Assembly (NCBI GenBank): GCA_023053545.1
Contig: JAKZAN010000007.1
Location: 5,766,001-5,830,000, forward strand
Origin: Lepidurus packardi
Taxonomy: Eukaryota; Arthropoda; Branchiopoda; Notostraca; Triopsidae
Length of the DNA: 64,000 nucleotides
Reading direction: 5' to 3'
Below the pieces are notes generated by a model. That model ran no database searches. It had not been told where the DNA came from and saw only the letters and a program-made list of their open reading frames with translations. Below, piece after piece: positions 1 through 12,989 of this stretch. A program made the translations under genes and the position numbers. Position 1 is the first letter of the stretch. Each line of letters starts with the position of its first letter.

Positions 1-2134
1 CCGAGGTCTCAGTTCTTCCTCGACGTTCACCTCGCTTGGATTAGGAAGTGCAATACAAACGGACTAATGGAATATCCAACTTACGGAGTACCGTGGAACG
101 TTATTTGTCAACGGACTAGGTAATAATACCAAATAATTTGTTTCTGTATTCATATATAACATGTGTGACATCCATCTATTTTGTTTGAATATGCTTTGCC
201 GTTTTCGAACTTTAGCCGATACATTACAAATGTGCCCGTAAAATTGTAAAACACGGAGAAAGGCAAGAAAGCCGGATTTGCCTATGCTTATAGCAACAAT
301 TACACCATACTTGTGCGTCACTTGTCAAAGTTTTTTGTGTGGTTGACATTCTGTATTTACGCAATACTCATTATCAACCTAATTTAGACGCGATTCCGAA
401 TTTGCGGAATGGGGCAGTACCGGTACTGCCAGTCCACCACCATCTCCGATGACCCCTACATCCCCTTGCTATCCAGGTAATAAGAAGTTTTAATTTCCTA
501 TTCGTTAATTGAACGTGACCTTTTCGTGTCAACTTTCCACTGTGTTGCCAAGGAAAAGAACGTTTCACTCGACTTCTAAGAAAGCGTTACCACCAGCTAG
601 AATTTATAGAGTCAAGGCTGAGACCAAGAAAAAACGAAAGTTAACCTTTGACCTCTCTGCTTCCAGACCTCTCTCCACATAGGAGATCAAGCTAAAAGAT
701 CCATAATTTTAGGGCACAAGCCCGAAGATAGCAGCTAGTAAACCACATTCTCTCTGTGTATCCCAAGGCTCAACATTTTCCCAAATTCCCTAAACTCAAC
801 TTCCTCTAAAGTATTGATTGGGCAAAGCCGTTGTCTGTCAAACCATTCGGGTTATTTTGGGATGACACTGTTACCTTTTTGTTGAAAACTTGGACACTTA
901 CCCAGTTTACAAAATAGTAATCATGTCCCTTGCCTCAACCTCTGTACCTCTCAACCTAGTCGCAGTTTTCCCAAAGCATTTCTGTCGTTCACAAGGCATT
1001 ATTCCTAGCTTTTGCATAAATCACTTGCTGCACTGTAAGCTCACTAGAAGCAATATTTCCGTCTAAAGCATGACGCGACCTTTAGCCAGCATACATAAGA
1101 ATGAATTATTATGGAGGGTAGATTTTTCCTTGGCGACCTACTTTCTGTGCTATATGGGGTGGTTGCAACTCAACCTAAGATAGGAAATTCCCCGCACTCG
1201 CTATAGTAGGACTTTACAGCTAAACCAGCATCGTAAAGTACGTTTGACACCTTCCGGATTATGTACGGGCGATAAGTTGAAGTGTGGTTTCACCATCACT
1301 TGTTGACGTCCGTACGAACAGAAGCCGAAAAAACCGCCTCTTTCTGACGTCAATTCATTCTACACCAAAACAAACTTTTTTGAAAACCAGTTACCGAGGT
1401 AACAATGCAATTACGGTTTTCTTTTATACAGCAAATCTGCTCACTGCCATTGAGCTCAAAGCTTCTAACCACAACGCAGATTTTGTACGTCGTAAATATT
1501 TCAATTCTCAAGTCTGATCCGCTATGAGGAAAGGCTCAGACACCGAGAAAAGCGTTACACAGGATGCATTTTCAAGTAGAGTAAAGCAGTTCGGGACGCT
1601 GTGATTCTCTGTTGCTGTTTCACTAAACAGCTACAAGATAGTAAAGAAATGCATTGCAAAGCGCCCGAATGACGTAAGTGGACTCGTCGTAGAGTGATTC
1701 TGGAAGATTGCTTCTTGGCGTAGTTGACTGGCGTTTTACCGACGTCAACAGGTTGTGCAGTGCCATTAGATGCTATCCACGGCGAGGAAACGTGCGTCAT
1801 GGACCGTCCTGGGTTCCGCTAAGCAAGTCTTGAATGTTGCATAGGTAGCGTAGCGAGACAACACATAAGCTCCAAGACCAGGAAGAAATAAATAAAGTAA
1901 AAAAAAGAACGTGCTAGGCTCATCATGCCACGGAGTTTGCGCCTACCTTGTCTGCTCCAAGACCGGCACAGCAGTGTCCACAGCAGGCATAAAGCACGAT
2001 GTCGAGCCGCACGGAATCTTGAGTTGTGCTACAGTCGTCTGACTAGTCATTTGCCGAAAATTCCTAGACTTTTCAACGTTTTCAGCATTGTGTTTCCTTG
2101 TCTATTTCCAGAATACACAGGGCTGTGGGAAGAA
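1..2134. other. No supported gene upstream of the KSR-like gene
   Basis: Both strands hold only short open frames without recognisable domains or consistent splice partners. An ATG at 1925 opens a frame that runs into the KSR-like exon, but a good splice acceptor (tctatttccag, ending at 2111) lies between it and the next in-frame ATG at 2135. The stretch before 2111 is therefore more likely leader exon, intron or promoter. I looked here for the C1 zinc finger and CC-SAM regions expected upstream of a KSR kinase domain and did not find them. Confidence 0.5.
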
Positions 2135-4226
2135 ATGGACATGTTGTCGACAGAGTCGAACAATAGTGTGGCAAACACAGTTCCTTTCTTACTGGGTCTG
2201 CCAGACTCCAGCTCTGCCCCCCTGGCAGGTGCTAGCAGCAATACAGCTTTGAAATCCGGCAACCAGCACCGTCATCATCAGCAGCAGGTCAATCCCAATG
2301 GCGGCTTTTACAAGCGGCTGTACGAATGGCTTCAACGAAAAAAGAAAACTCGCCGTCGACACTCCGATACAGCTGCATCTACCTGTTCTCAGAACTCCTC
2401 GACCATAATTTCCTCCGCTGTGGCTGGATCGGCGGGATTGCTAGGTGTTCAAGTTGCGAGTGGGCGTTTTGGAAATCGCAAATCCGCACCGATGATCTTC
2501 ACCTGCAATACAACTAATGATAAGCCTAGCCCCGACTTGACTAAGAAACCGACCACTTCTACCTCCCAGACGACACCGATAATCACCAGCGTAGTAGACA
2601 TGGACGCAAAACCGAGTTTCGCAACGGAAAATCGAATCAACAGTTTGGGTGGTCTGGCTACCTGGCCGAGTCAAGAAAGTACCAGCGACGAGTTGGTACC
2701 TCACTGTTGCCATAGCTTTTCCCCTACCTCGCCGGTTGAAGCTGGCAAGTTGCCGGAAGGAACGGACGAATGGGGTATAACTTGGCAGGACATGGAATTT
2801 GGTGAGCATTTGATTCACGGACGTCACTGTCGGATTAGTCGGTAAGTTCAGCAAAAAGAGCAGCGTCTTTTTTTTCGAAGGAAATAGCCCAAGCAAGTAT
2901 TTTTCTTTTCAACTTGGGTTGTTATTCGGTTACAGGGGCCGTTGGCATGGCGATGTCACGATTCATACGTTTCGATTAGAAGAAGACGGTGAAGTTGACA
3001 CTTTTTGGCGGCAAGTAGGATCCTTGTCGCTATTACGCCATGACAACCTTATGCTCTTCATGGCTGCTTCCAGCGCAGCACCTCATTACTACGCTATAGT
3101 GCATTCTGCGCCACGAGGAGTGTCCTTGCATCAGTATCGAGTGACCAAACCGTAAGTTGCGCTTTTATCCCTCTTTTTTCTTTTCGTGGAACTGCTAATT
3201 AAGATGAATGTCTTCTTCTCTCCTTCTTCCTTAACCTAGTGACAGTCTGAGTACGGGGATGGCCATTAGTATATCAAGACAAGTCGGAAACGCAATGGGC
3301 TACTTGCACGCGCGGAAGATCATTCACGGGAAGCTGCATCCCGACAATATCTTTCTCGAAGGCGAGAACTGTCGCGTCAAAATTTCCTTAGTGGATTATG
3401 GCATCTCTGACGTCACTCAACACAAGTAAGCTTTCCATTATACTTATTGTATTTAAAAAGCAAGCATGTACAACGTAAATACATTTCTAACGCATCAACG
3501 TTGCTTCGAAAACACTGTCCGTTATATGTTGTCGTTCTCCATAAGCCAATGTTTAGTTTGGCGTAAATTTGGAATAAGCCAAATTTGGCGTAAATTGCTG
3601 GCAATTGTGGCGCAAATTGGAAGATTTTGACTACTAGTTTTGCGAACGGATTGACAAATAAGGTACTCATCTAAATTTTTTCTTCGCAGGCCTGGATACG
3701 GTTGTCTTCCGAAACGCCAAATAGGGTACTGGAGTCCTCAACTCCTTCGTGGTCTAGTGGCCATACCTCCGGAAGTAAGGGCTAGTGTTGGGCCGTCCAA
3801 ACTTTGTGACGTTTACGCATTCGGGTAAGTTTGTCCAGATGCGAGATATAAATGGCACTTACTAAGACACATTCTGAACAGGTCGTTGCTTTATGACCTC
3901 ATACAAGGCTCACCTCCGGTACATACTGATGTCGAAACTTTCATATGGCGAACCTGCAAAGGCCTGTTACCCTCCCTTCAGCCTTTGCAATGCACTCCTC
4001 GACTGAAGGTAAAACTGAATAGGTCACAATGAACAGTCTTTTAACCGTTCTATTATCGTTACTGTAGAGCGTGATTGTGGCTTGCTGGGAATTTGACCCT
4101 GACAAACGTCCCACATTTATAGACTTGGTACGCCGTTTGCAGCCAGCCGTTTCCTTGTGTCGCTCGCATTCAACTTCGGAACCAGAGCGCCTCAATCGTT
4201 TTGGTACTTGTCGACTAGCATGCTAG
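2135..4226 (+). CDS. KSR: Kinase suppressor of Ras-like pseudokinase
   Basis: Six exons with matching phases: 2135-2841, 2936-3151, 3240-3425, 3690-3824, 3882-4008, 4068-4226, giving about 509 aa. The first 210 residues are Ser/Thr-rich and low complexity. A protein kinase fold follows, opening with EWGITWQDMEFGE and RGRWHGDV, very close to the KSR signature. KSR proteins scaffold RAF, MEK and ERK under the plasma membrane. The catalytic residues are degraded: the VAIK lysine is replaced (VTIH), HRD is HGK, DFG is DYG, and APE is SPQ. This points to a scaffold or allosteric partner, not an active kinase. The C1 and CC-SAM domains normal for KSR are not seen, so the protein is short or has unseen 5' exons. 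An ATG at 1925 is an alternative start, less likely because of an acceptor at 2111. Confidence 0.8.
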
Positions 4227-4443
4227 TTGTTAGGAAAGTCATTCCGAAAGGCATTTAAGCAACAGATCATATCAAACTACTATAGTCCCAAGAGTCTAGC
4301 GTATCTTTCCTGTAATACAAAATAATTATGTATAAATACTCATTATGATTTACACAAGTTACGCTCTGTGAAAAAAACCATAGACTTAATAGAAAAACGT
4401 TAGTTTTTGTACAAAACTGGAGACTTTTACATAGATTTTAATT

Positions 4444-7400
4444 TCACGTGCTTTTTAAGCTCAACCTGGTCATCAACTGCTCAATTGGCATAGATGAACT
4501 CACGTCACTAATCATCCGTCTCTCTTCTGCGTCACGAATCAACTCTGTCCACCCTGAAGTCCCCTAAACGGAAGATAAAAAATATAATCTACAGCAGTAC
4601 TAATAATAAAAGATGATAAAATAGATAGAAATAACAACAATAATATAGCACTAGTAATCATAAAAACCATAAAGGAAAAGATAATTATCAAAAATAATAG
4701 GTAATAATATAATATAAAAAGAAACTAGTCCTTTTACCCGTGGCAAACCCATCTGCTTCCAAAGAAAGTTATAATCAGATACTTACAGCCAAAGTTTCCT
4801 TGTGACCCAAAACATAAAGCACGTATCTGGCACGTGTAAGAGCCACATTTAAGCGCTGTTCATGTGCTAAGAAACCAACGCTCCGATTGGCTCCCCTCGC
4901 GCGAACACAGCTAAAAATTATTACGTCTTTCTCCCTGCCTTGAAATCCGTCGACGGTATTAATCTCCAGGGCTTCTAAGACACTCTTAGGATACCTAAGA
5001 ACGAAGTATTAACTATACCGATTCACTCGACTTTACGAAATATTTTACTTGTCGTATAGCGCTTGCTCGACTAAACGTCGCTGTTTCCTATAGGGCGTTA
5101 TAACACCAACAGTGAGACTTTGAGTCTCTGGATTAAGCATGATCCGCGCAGCTAAGGCAGCAGCTAATTGAGCCTCCACAAAATTACCCACATCGGTGTG
5201 AGAACAATGCTCTTGACTATCCACAACGTTGAGAAATGCATAAGGCACTAAAGCACAGTTTCGCACCAGCGTCGACGATGTGACGAGTCTATTGCCATAG
5301 AAATACAAGGACGGCCACTTCGCTATTTCGGGATGCATCCGATACTGCGTGTCCAGCATAATAGCGGGGAAATCCTGCTCCAGGTCTCGCAGATGAGTAA
5401 ACAACCGAGTGAACAGTGACTGGCCAAAGCTCTTCTCCATCGCCAACTATCGGCAACAAAAAGAAACGATCAAAACTTGTTGAAATAAAATACGGTTAAA
5501 AATACGCTTACTGATGATAAAACGGTAGCTGGAAGTTGCTCAGGGTCACCAATGAGCACAAGCTTTTTCATTCCAAAAACTAAAGGCAAGATGGACTCGG
5601 GTTCTGTGCACTGGGAAGCTTCGTCAATGATGCAACAGGTAAACGGACGATTCGTGCCAAGCCCACTAGAAAGTGATGCAATATTAAGTAATAGTAATGC
5701 AAGTCACACAGTAATGCACGTATTAGGGACGTATGAATACTTAATAGAGGAACTAGCTGGCATTACCCTTTCAAGAAAACTTGCTCCATGATTGAAACAG
5801 TACACGAATTCAAGGTCGTGGCAATGACATCAGCGCCAGCTAGAATCTTCTTTTTATTAACTTGCTCTTTCCTACGCCAATCCGAAGGAGCATTGTCTGC
5901 AGACGTAAATTCCTTAAGATCATTCTGCGCTCTGGCCAAATGCTCAGTCAATGCATCAATTTTGCGCTGTTTGAGACGGGCATCATTGTCATTAACACAC
6001 AGTGTTAACTGGGATCGCTGGACTTTCAACTTATCTTCCAAACCTTGTATCTAGGGATGAAGGAAATGCAAGACGTTGTAATTCCTGATCAGCTCAAAGT
6101 AAAAATTTTTTTAAAAAATAATAATAAAAAATAATAATAAAAAATAATAATAAAAAATACTGAAAAAATAAAAAAAAGGGAAAAAGAGAATATAAAAAAT
6201 ATTGGAAAAAAATGACCATTACTTCTAGCCGTAGATTGTCACACGCTGCTACGTCCCTAGCCGAATGCGCCAAACGTTGGGCTAAACCGTCTAGAGATAC
6301 GTCGCGAACCTCTGGTCTTATGTGCTCCTTAACTCCAATCCGGACCAATCGAAACCGCTTTTCTTGAGGAACTCGATTGCGTTCCTCTTTAAGACGCAAA
6401 ACAATCTCGTCCACAGCAGCATTGGAAGGGGCGCAAAGCAAAATTCGCGGAGCTAGTGTTTTCGGATGTTTTGAAGTCCAGGATTCATAATGGGAAGCAG
6501 AGTACAGAGTTTGCAAAATCAAAGATACGATAGTGTGGGTTTTCCCCGTTCCGGGAGGGCCTTGGATCAAAGAAACGTTGGGCGACAACGGATCTTTGAG
6601 AATAATGTCAGCGATGCTGTTCACGGCATGACCCTGTGATCGATTGAGTCTATTTCTTAACGCAGGCAATAACGAGTACTTCGGTTTCATGGACGTGGCA
6701 AAGTACGCAGGTTTCAGCGTAGTTATCGCATCGAGTAAAGGAGAATGATTCAAGGACGCTATAGCTCTGAACTGTCTCAACTCAGACTTGACATAACTAA
6801 CAACGCGGATACGATGCCCAGCGTCGAACTGTACCACGTAAGGCTTGTACCGGATCCGGATTTCCAAATTAATGAAACAGGCCGGAGGTCTGCCTTTGCA
6901 GACCTCCGTGACACTCGCCGGAAGAGTGACGCCAGAATTGTAGGGTCGACGCATCATGTTGTCCACTGTTCCAAAAACTGCAGCCCGATTTGTCAATGTC
7001 GAGTTTTCCCTTCTATCGCCAGTCCCCGTTTGGGGTGAACGGGAGTCGATTACCAAATCCAACACAATGAGCTGGCCAGGGGAAGGGTACTGGTTAAGCT
7101 TTTCCTTGTTTTCAGGTACAACTCCTACGAAAGAAGAGATAGAACACATTTCTTGATGTTATCTAAGTACTTAATCGTTATAACTGCTCAAACGAAACAG
7201 TTTCTTACCGTAACACTTAATGATAAGGAAACTAGGGTGCGCTTCCGCTCCGCCGTCCGGTTTGACATCCGAGATCACTACCATCAAATCGCTATGTCGT
7301 AATCTCATCTCTTCCCAATCGCGACTAATCCGGGCCCACAGTTCGTAGAGCATCAATGGCTGGAACGTATTTAGATAGGCTTCAAACGACGCATATTTGC

Positions 7401-10094
7401 TCATGACAGAAAGGGTAACTTTTTTCCTCGTGGAAGCCACGGGTGGAGGTTCCGCTGTCTTCTTTTGCTCCTAATGTTCAAATAAATAAGTTTATCAATT
7501 GATAAAAAACAATGCAACTGTATATTCTTATAAATTAATTATAAATTATCTATAAAGTGAAACGCGTACGAAATCCAAAATCATTTGTTCATCCCTAAAT
7601 AAACCAAGACCAGAGTCGTGAGTAATTAGGAAGTAGCTACTCCCAGAAAAAAATAAATTAAAAAAATGTCGAGAGTTGCGAAAAAAAGGAACGATTTTGC
7701 TCCAAGAACTTACTTCAAGCCATCGAACGTTCCAATGAAATATTCGCATCCAAACGGAATCCACGCCACAGTCCACATTCTCTGTTACAGATGAGCTTGT
7801 AACCACGGCGTTTTTGTGTTTATGACTTGCGTCCGTAGACTGTGGCGACACTGAAGGTACCCTTGCTAAACGTTTGGTGACAGCAGGGCTAACCTGCAAG
7901 TCTGCAAACGACACGCGTTTCGGGATTTGAAGTTGCTCCGGCAATACACCCAGATGGTCGTCGGAAGGACGTTTGGGAGGTTGGTCTTTGGGTACCGGAT
8001 GCGGAACGACTTTCTTTTCCTTCGCGCCAAGTCTGTTTTGAGGCTCGCAAAGGAAAATAGCGCTGCGGTTGCTTGTCGTAACTTTAGCTTTGACTGAAGC
8101 AGGCTTCTTAGACTTAGAAGCAGCTTCAACTGGGGTAGCAGCAGCAACAGCAATGGGATTTGCAACCGAATCTGCATTCTTGGTAGCAGGATTGGAGGCC
8201 GAACTAGAAGAACGTCCCTTTACCTCCTTTTGACCCAAGATGGCTAACTCCGGAGTCTTCAGATTCTTAACACTATTACTGTAACCTTCCAAGCCATACT
8301 GCTTCTTCAAACGATCTTTGACGGAATCCACCTTTTTGCCTTTATTCGTCGTACTTGAACTAGATGTAGATTTGCCTTTTTTGGGACTCGATGTTGCCTT
8401 TTTACCATAGAAGCTGGATGAAGTTAAGGCTGACATGCCTCTGACGTGCACAGGCTTGGGTTCACAGAACTTGGCTTTAAGAGAAGAAAGTTTGAAGCGT
8501 TTCTTGGGGGGAGAATCTTTGTCTGCCTCCGATTTGATGACACGTTTAGAGGTGGAAGATTTGTGCGTTTCTTTATCATCGTCGTAGAATGCTTGGGAAA
8601 GTTCAGGAAACCAGTTGTCTTTTTCTAGCTCAGCTGCGGATAGCTTTGGAGACACGATAGCCCTGTCCGTACTTGTCGGTGGTAATGGAGAAGCTCGGGA
8701 AACTTCTGACGCCCTTTCGACAGGGTTAGGGATAGGAGATGACAACGAAACCTCTTGAGCGTCTTGAGCTATTTTAGGCTTGGGAAATATAAAGTTGTCG
8801 TCTAGTTCGCTTTCATTATCGTCGGAATTGTGGAAAGGTTCGGGATCAGGCTCCACCTTAATGTTTTTCACTGGAAGAACGTTGATGTCTTCGTAAAGGA
8901 TAAGTACGTCGTCGTATTGGCTGTACACAAAATTTTCCTCTTCGTCCACGTCTTCTTCCATACGTTCAGTTTTAATGTCAAGAGCGGGAATAAGTATTGG
9001 ACTCTTTTCTACTGCATGGGCTGGAGCCATCTCTGCAGCTATAACAGAGGAATTTCCAATAACAAGAGCGGGAAGTGACAATGAACGCTTTACGGATTCT
9101 AAGTTAACCTTAACTTCCGGAGAGGTACACGGCCGATTTTGATACGACTCATGGCTGGGACTAGAAAAAACAAAAGTATTCAAGGGTATGGCTTCAGCTG
9201 TTTTTGCAACATGGCTTGGGCTCGGCAAACTCAACGGTGGCACAACAGAAACTGCAGCAGGACTCGACGGCCCCGGTAAGAAGTCCGAAGTTGAACTGAC
9301 TAAGACGGGGCTGGAGTCGGTCTCCTGTTTGGGGATCAAAAGCAATTTCTGGCATTGCTCAGGAATCGGTTTTGGATGTAGGTTGGATATGGTTTCTTCC
9401 AAAGGTTTTTGTGCATCGGTTTCGCAAGAACTGTGAGGTTTTATTGTGCTGTAAGAAGGAACTGGGATAGCTTCTCTTTCAACCTTTACTGTCGGTTGAC
9501 GGAGTTCAGGAGCATTCTCTCCGTTCTCTATGATCATACAGTCGTCGTCTTGTACACTACCATGCTTTTTGTCAACCACTAGGAAAACAACATGGCTTTC
9601 ATCCTCGGGCTTCACGGTAGAGGTGCCTATACCAAGTCTATCCCCGTGTACGATGCGCTTTACAGCTCCTTCTGGTATTCTTTTCCCATTGACGAACACG
9701 TAATTCATACTCTATAATAACAAATGTTTATAAAAATATCTCAATTAACGATAGAAAAGCGCTATAATCACCCCCAAATCCTTTGCAGTCCAGTAGTTGC
9801 CCTGGAATCTTAATTCGCAATGTTTCCTGGATACCATTGTACTTTTGCAGGAAATAAAGCAATCTTGAGATCGCCCGATTATTAGTACCTATGGAAAATA
9901 CCACAGACTGTACGCAACAGAATTATAATTAATGTAAACAATACATAAGTCGATACCACGACGTAGCACGTCCAAGTGCTAATAAGAATCCGCATAGAAA
10001 CAAACATGCATCACAGATTTATACATACCTGATCTTTTGGGAGGTCTATACTCTTCTTCTGTGGATCCAAACCTTTCAAATAATATGAGGCCAT
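4444..10094 (-). CDS. SETX: FHA-domain senataxin/SEN1-type RNA:DNA helicase
   Basis: Ten exons join in phase: 10094-10029, 9888-9772, 9711-7714, 7470-7209, 7151-6223, 6050-5767, 5665-5512, 5446-5049, 4994-4787, 4563-4444; about 1511 aa. Residues 1-80 form an FHA domain (IGRS near residue 26, VSRKHCEL, FVNGKRI), a phosphothreonine reader. Roughly residues 110-780 are disordered and rich in Ser, Lys and acidic runs. The C-terminal third is a superfamily 1B helicase: GPPGTGKT near 1008, DEASQ near 1234, GDPEQLPAT, QYRMHPE near 1304, VDGFQGRE near 1418, ALTRAR near 1453. A coiled-coil-like insert lies between motifs Ia and II. SEN1/senataxin enzymes unwind R-loops and act in transcription termination and DNA repair. 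All motifs are intact. The acceptor at 7152 has a weak pyrimidine tract. The long open frame beginning at 9708 is exon 3, not the true start. Confidence 0.88.
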
Positions 10095-11340
10095 GTTTGA
10101 CTTGTCACATCCACGAATATAATATACACGTCTCCAAGCTTTGTAAAAGATATGCCTTTTCCACTAGCCCTCACAATCGAAGGATTTGCTTCTTGGAGAG
10201 ACGAGTCACGCATACATCCAGCATGTGCTACTGGCGCGCAAGTGCCTTGTGAATAGCACAGCTGATTGAGACAACAGGGTAGGAAGAACACGGGATCCCC
10301 AGGGATTTCACCTAACCCCATGAGATCCACGAGTAACAACTGAACTACGAATCAGTAGAACAGTTAACGTTTCATTGGTTACACGATTAAATGGTATTAA
10401 ATGGTAATATATTGGTTCTGATCTGAGACCCTTTCAAGCCTGTTAAAGATAGAAGGAATGCTTTCTAAATTACTTACTTTCACTACCCAAAGCGTGTCAA
10501 GTTTCTCCAAATAACTGTTACCCAGGGAATTATAATTATCCACTTCCCAGAAAAACATTAACATTAAACTGAGCTAGTCACCAATTATTTCACTGTAGCA
10601 TATTTTATCAATTCAAACAACTGAAAAATGTTCACGAAACCCTTGAATTAACAGAGCCACGAAGATTATTCGCGGAAGTTTTGTTTTGAGAGCTAGTTTA
10701 CGTTTCTTTACCGTGTCTTTTTGCAAGGCTATTTTGTAGTAGCTATATGCACATTATGGGTCAGTTTCTTGCCCAGTTTTACAACTTCACAAGACACTCC
10801 AACTCAAGTTACCGAAATGGAAGCAGCTAACATTAGCTTTTGATATTGGACATATTGAATATTTAATTCGAAAGTTGCGGTGCAATAAAATTAAATTGGC
10901 AAGGATTATGAGAGCACCAGAGATTTTTGCCTACTATTACAAAATAATATGTCCGGGATATTACTTAGCAAAATCCACTTTCCTTTTGAATGACCTTAGT
11001 TTCTCCAAGGTGAAAGGTCTCTATTGTCGTTCATTGGAGAATGTGGGGTGATGTTTGTCAGGCTCAGGACCTTGTACGTACATTTTGGGATATAAATAGG
11101 GAGGCGACTGTTCGAAAGGGCACTCCGGCTTTGGACAGGAACAGAAGCTTCAGAAAAAAGGCCACTCCTGAAATTTTTGGTGTCAGGAGTGAAAGAAACG
11201 TAGGAGTCCGTTGTTCGGAATTTGAAGTCGGAAAAAGCAGATGGGGTGACTTTCATGGGGCAGACAGATTCTACTAACAGTTTAAGATGGGAACGTCCGA
11301 ATTTTCTCGCAGAGAAAATTTTCTCGCATTCACGAAAGTT
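10095..11340. other. Intergenic, probable senataxin promoter side
   Basis: This stretch lies upstream of the senataxin start codon and next to the LTR element. Short frames on both strands show no domain or splice support. I see no gene here. Confidence 0.5.
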
Positions 11341-11711
11341 TGATGGTACTGTTAAAACGCTGTACTTACGTTTTAGGCTTCTGATGAGCATTAGTAACTA
11401 CGACAACGCAAGAGACTTTGAAGCTCATTCCTCAACTCAATTCTCACGGACTCAGCTCGTTACACTTGTTACATTCGCACGGACTCAGCTCGTTACACTT
11501 GTTACATTCGCACGGACTCAGCTCGTTACACTCTGGTATCACACTGGCCACCCGAATCACTTCCCTGCTGTCCTTTATATCTTCCGTTAACTGAACAACA
11601 GGGTTGTAAAAAGTGATGGCTCTGTTGTCACTAGAAGAAAGGTCTTCTTCTTCCGTCACAACAAAGCCATAAACACTAAAGCGTTTCTAGGTCGCTTAAA
11701 GTGTCATTACA
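11341..11711 (-). repeat. LTR, downstream copy (371 bp)
   Basis: This is the downstream LTR in element orientation. It matches the copy at 12990-13327 along its whole length with a few substitutions. It is 33 bp longer because it carries one extra unit of a 33-bp tandem repeat around 11440-11535, based on actcagctcgttacacttg. Confidence 0.85.
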
Positions 11712-12209
11712 TTACTCCCCCTCTTCCGAAAAGTGACGCGTCCTCGCGTAAACCGGCGTCTAGTCTACGCGGTTAAGGAGGTTCGCCATTTTTTTTTTAA
11801 TATTGTAGGAAACTGTTTTGGGCGATTAAATTGTTTTGAGCGGTTGGGCGGAAGGCTGTGAGTTCTTTTTTCGCTCAACGGTAAAATACCGTACAACTTT
11901 ATTCACTATTTTCGTCGGTACAATGTTTGTTCGTCAAGTTTGGTGGGCTGGGGCTGTGCTAGCAGGAGATCCTGCTAGCCCCCCCCTGAACAATGTGGAG
12001 AACAAGCGTTTATATACATGTTTGGCGTGGAATCTGCTGAATGGGCTAAATTATAAACAGAGGGAATGTTCGGGTAAAATAAGACAGATGGACCGGATGC
12101 GTGAGAAGGAAATTAGCTAGTGATCTGACGCTCGGCATCCTGGATATGAGCTGAGAATTATAAGTCGGCGAAATATCGTCAAAATGTGGTCAGCGAAATA
12201 TGGTCTTGC

Positions 12210-12989
12210 TTAGTCATCGGAATTAAGTTTAAAATGATCGTTCTCCACAATATGGTTGAAATCGGGAGGTTTTTTTTTTATTGTTCGTCTATCTCGTAGA
12301 GAATAGGTTGGAGGGGGTCTTGTTTCCTGGCTATGCGACACTGTTGGGGTGACAAAATGCGGGTTAGGGTCGTTATCAACTGGTATTGGGGTGTGGTGAT
12401 CTGAAGGACTGCGAAGTATGTCCGCATATGTGGCGCTGTTGGAGGAATTGTGCGAGAGACTGTGTTGGAGAGACTGTGCGATTGTCCATGCAGTATGGAG
12501 GTGAGATGTTAGTTTTTCTTTGTAGTCGGGGTATGAGCGTACCTGTGCTGATTTAGGTGACAATATGGAATCTATCGGAAGGGCTGGGTCCCTACCATAA
12601 AGCAGGTAGAATGGTGACTCTAATGTGGAGGACTGCATTGAGGTTCGGTACGCGAGGAGAAGGTACGGTAGGTGTTCGTCCCAGTCCGTGTGGGTATCAT
12701 TTACACAGTGTGAGATCATGTCAGCTAAAGTTTTATTGAACCGTTCTGTGAGGCCGTCGCATTGAGGATGGTATGGTGTGGTCCTTTGCTTGGTGGTATT
12801 TAGGATGGCTCAGATATTTTTTATTAATTCGGCCATAAAATTAGGGCCTTGATCAGATAGGAGGTCTTTCGCACTGCTGTTCGGAGAACGTATAGTTTTG
12901 CGTGGACGGGGCTTCAGCCATTCTGTTATAGAAATAACTACTGCTTGCCGCGTATCGGGGCTTCTGGTTCTGTTCCGCTGCCACCAATG
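12210..12989 (-). pseudogene. Broken integrase remnant of the LTR element
   Basis: The frame reads part of the integrase core (a DQG motif near 12830) and then the conserved C-terminal stretch with a YGRDP motif near 12595. An in-frame TGA at 12812-12810 interrupts it. Everything upstream of the late integrase core is missing. The tail after the integrase is Pro/Ser-rich and ends at 12210. It cannot encode a working enzyme. No envelope gene is seen. Confidence 0.8.

Noticed and set aside
1925..2134. An extra 70 N-terminal residues on the KSR-like protein
   Set aside because: A good splice acceptor interrupts the stretch at 2111, and the residues show no KSR domain.
7546..9708. A separate 720-residue gene starting at 9708
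   Set aside because: It is exon 3 of the senataxin gene. Its end beyond 7714 reads into an intron, and its start lies three bases inside the exon.
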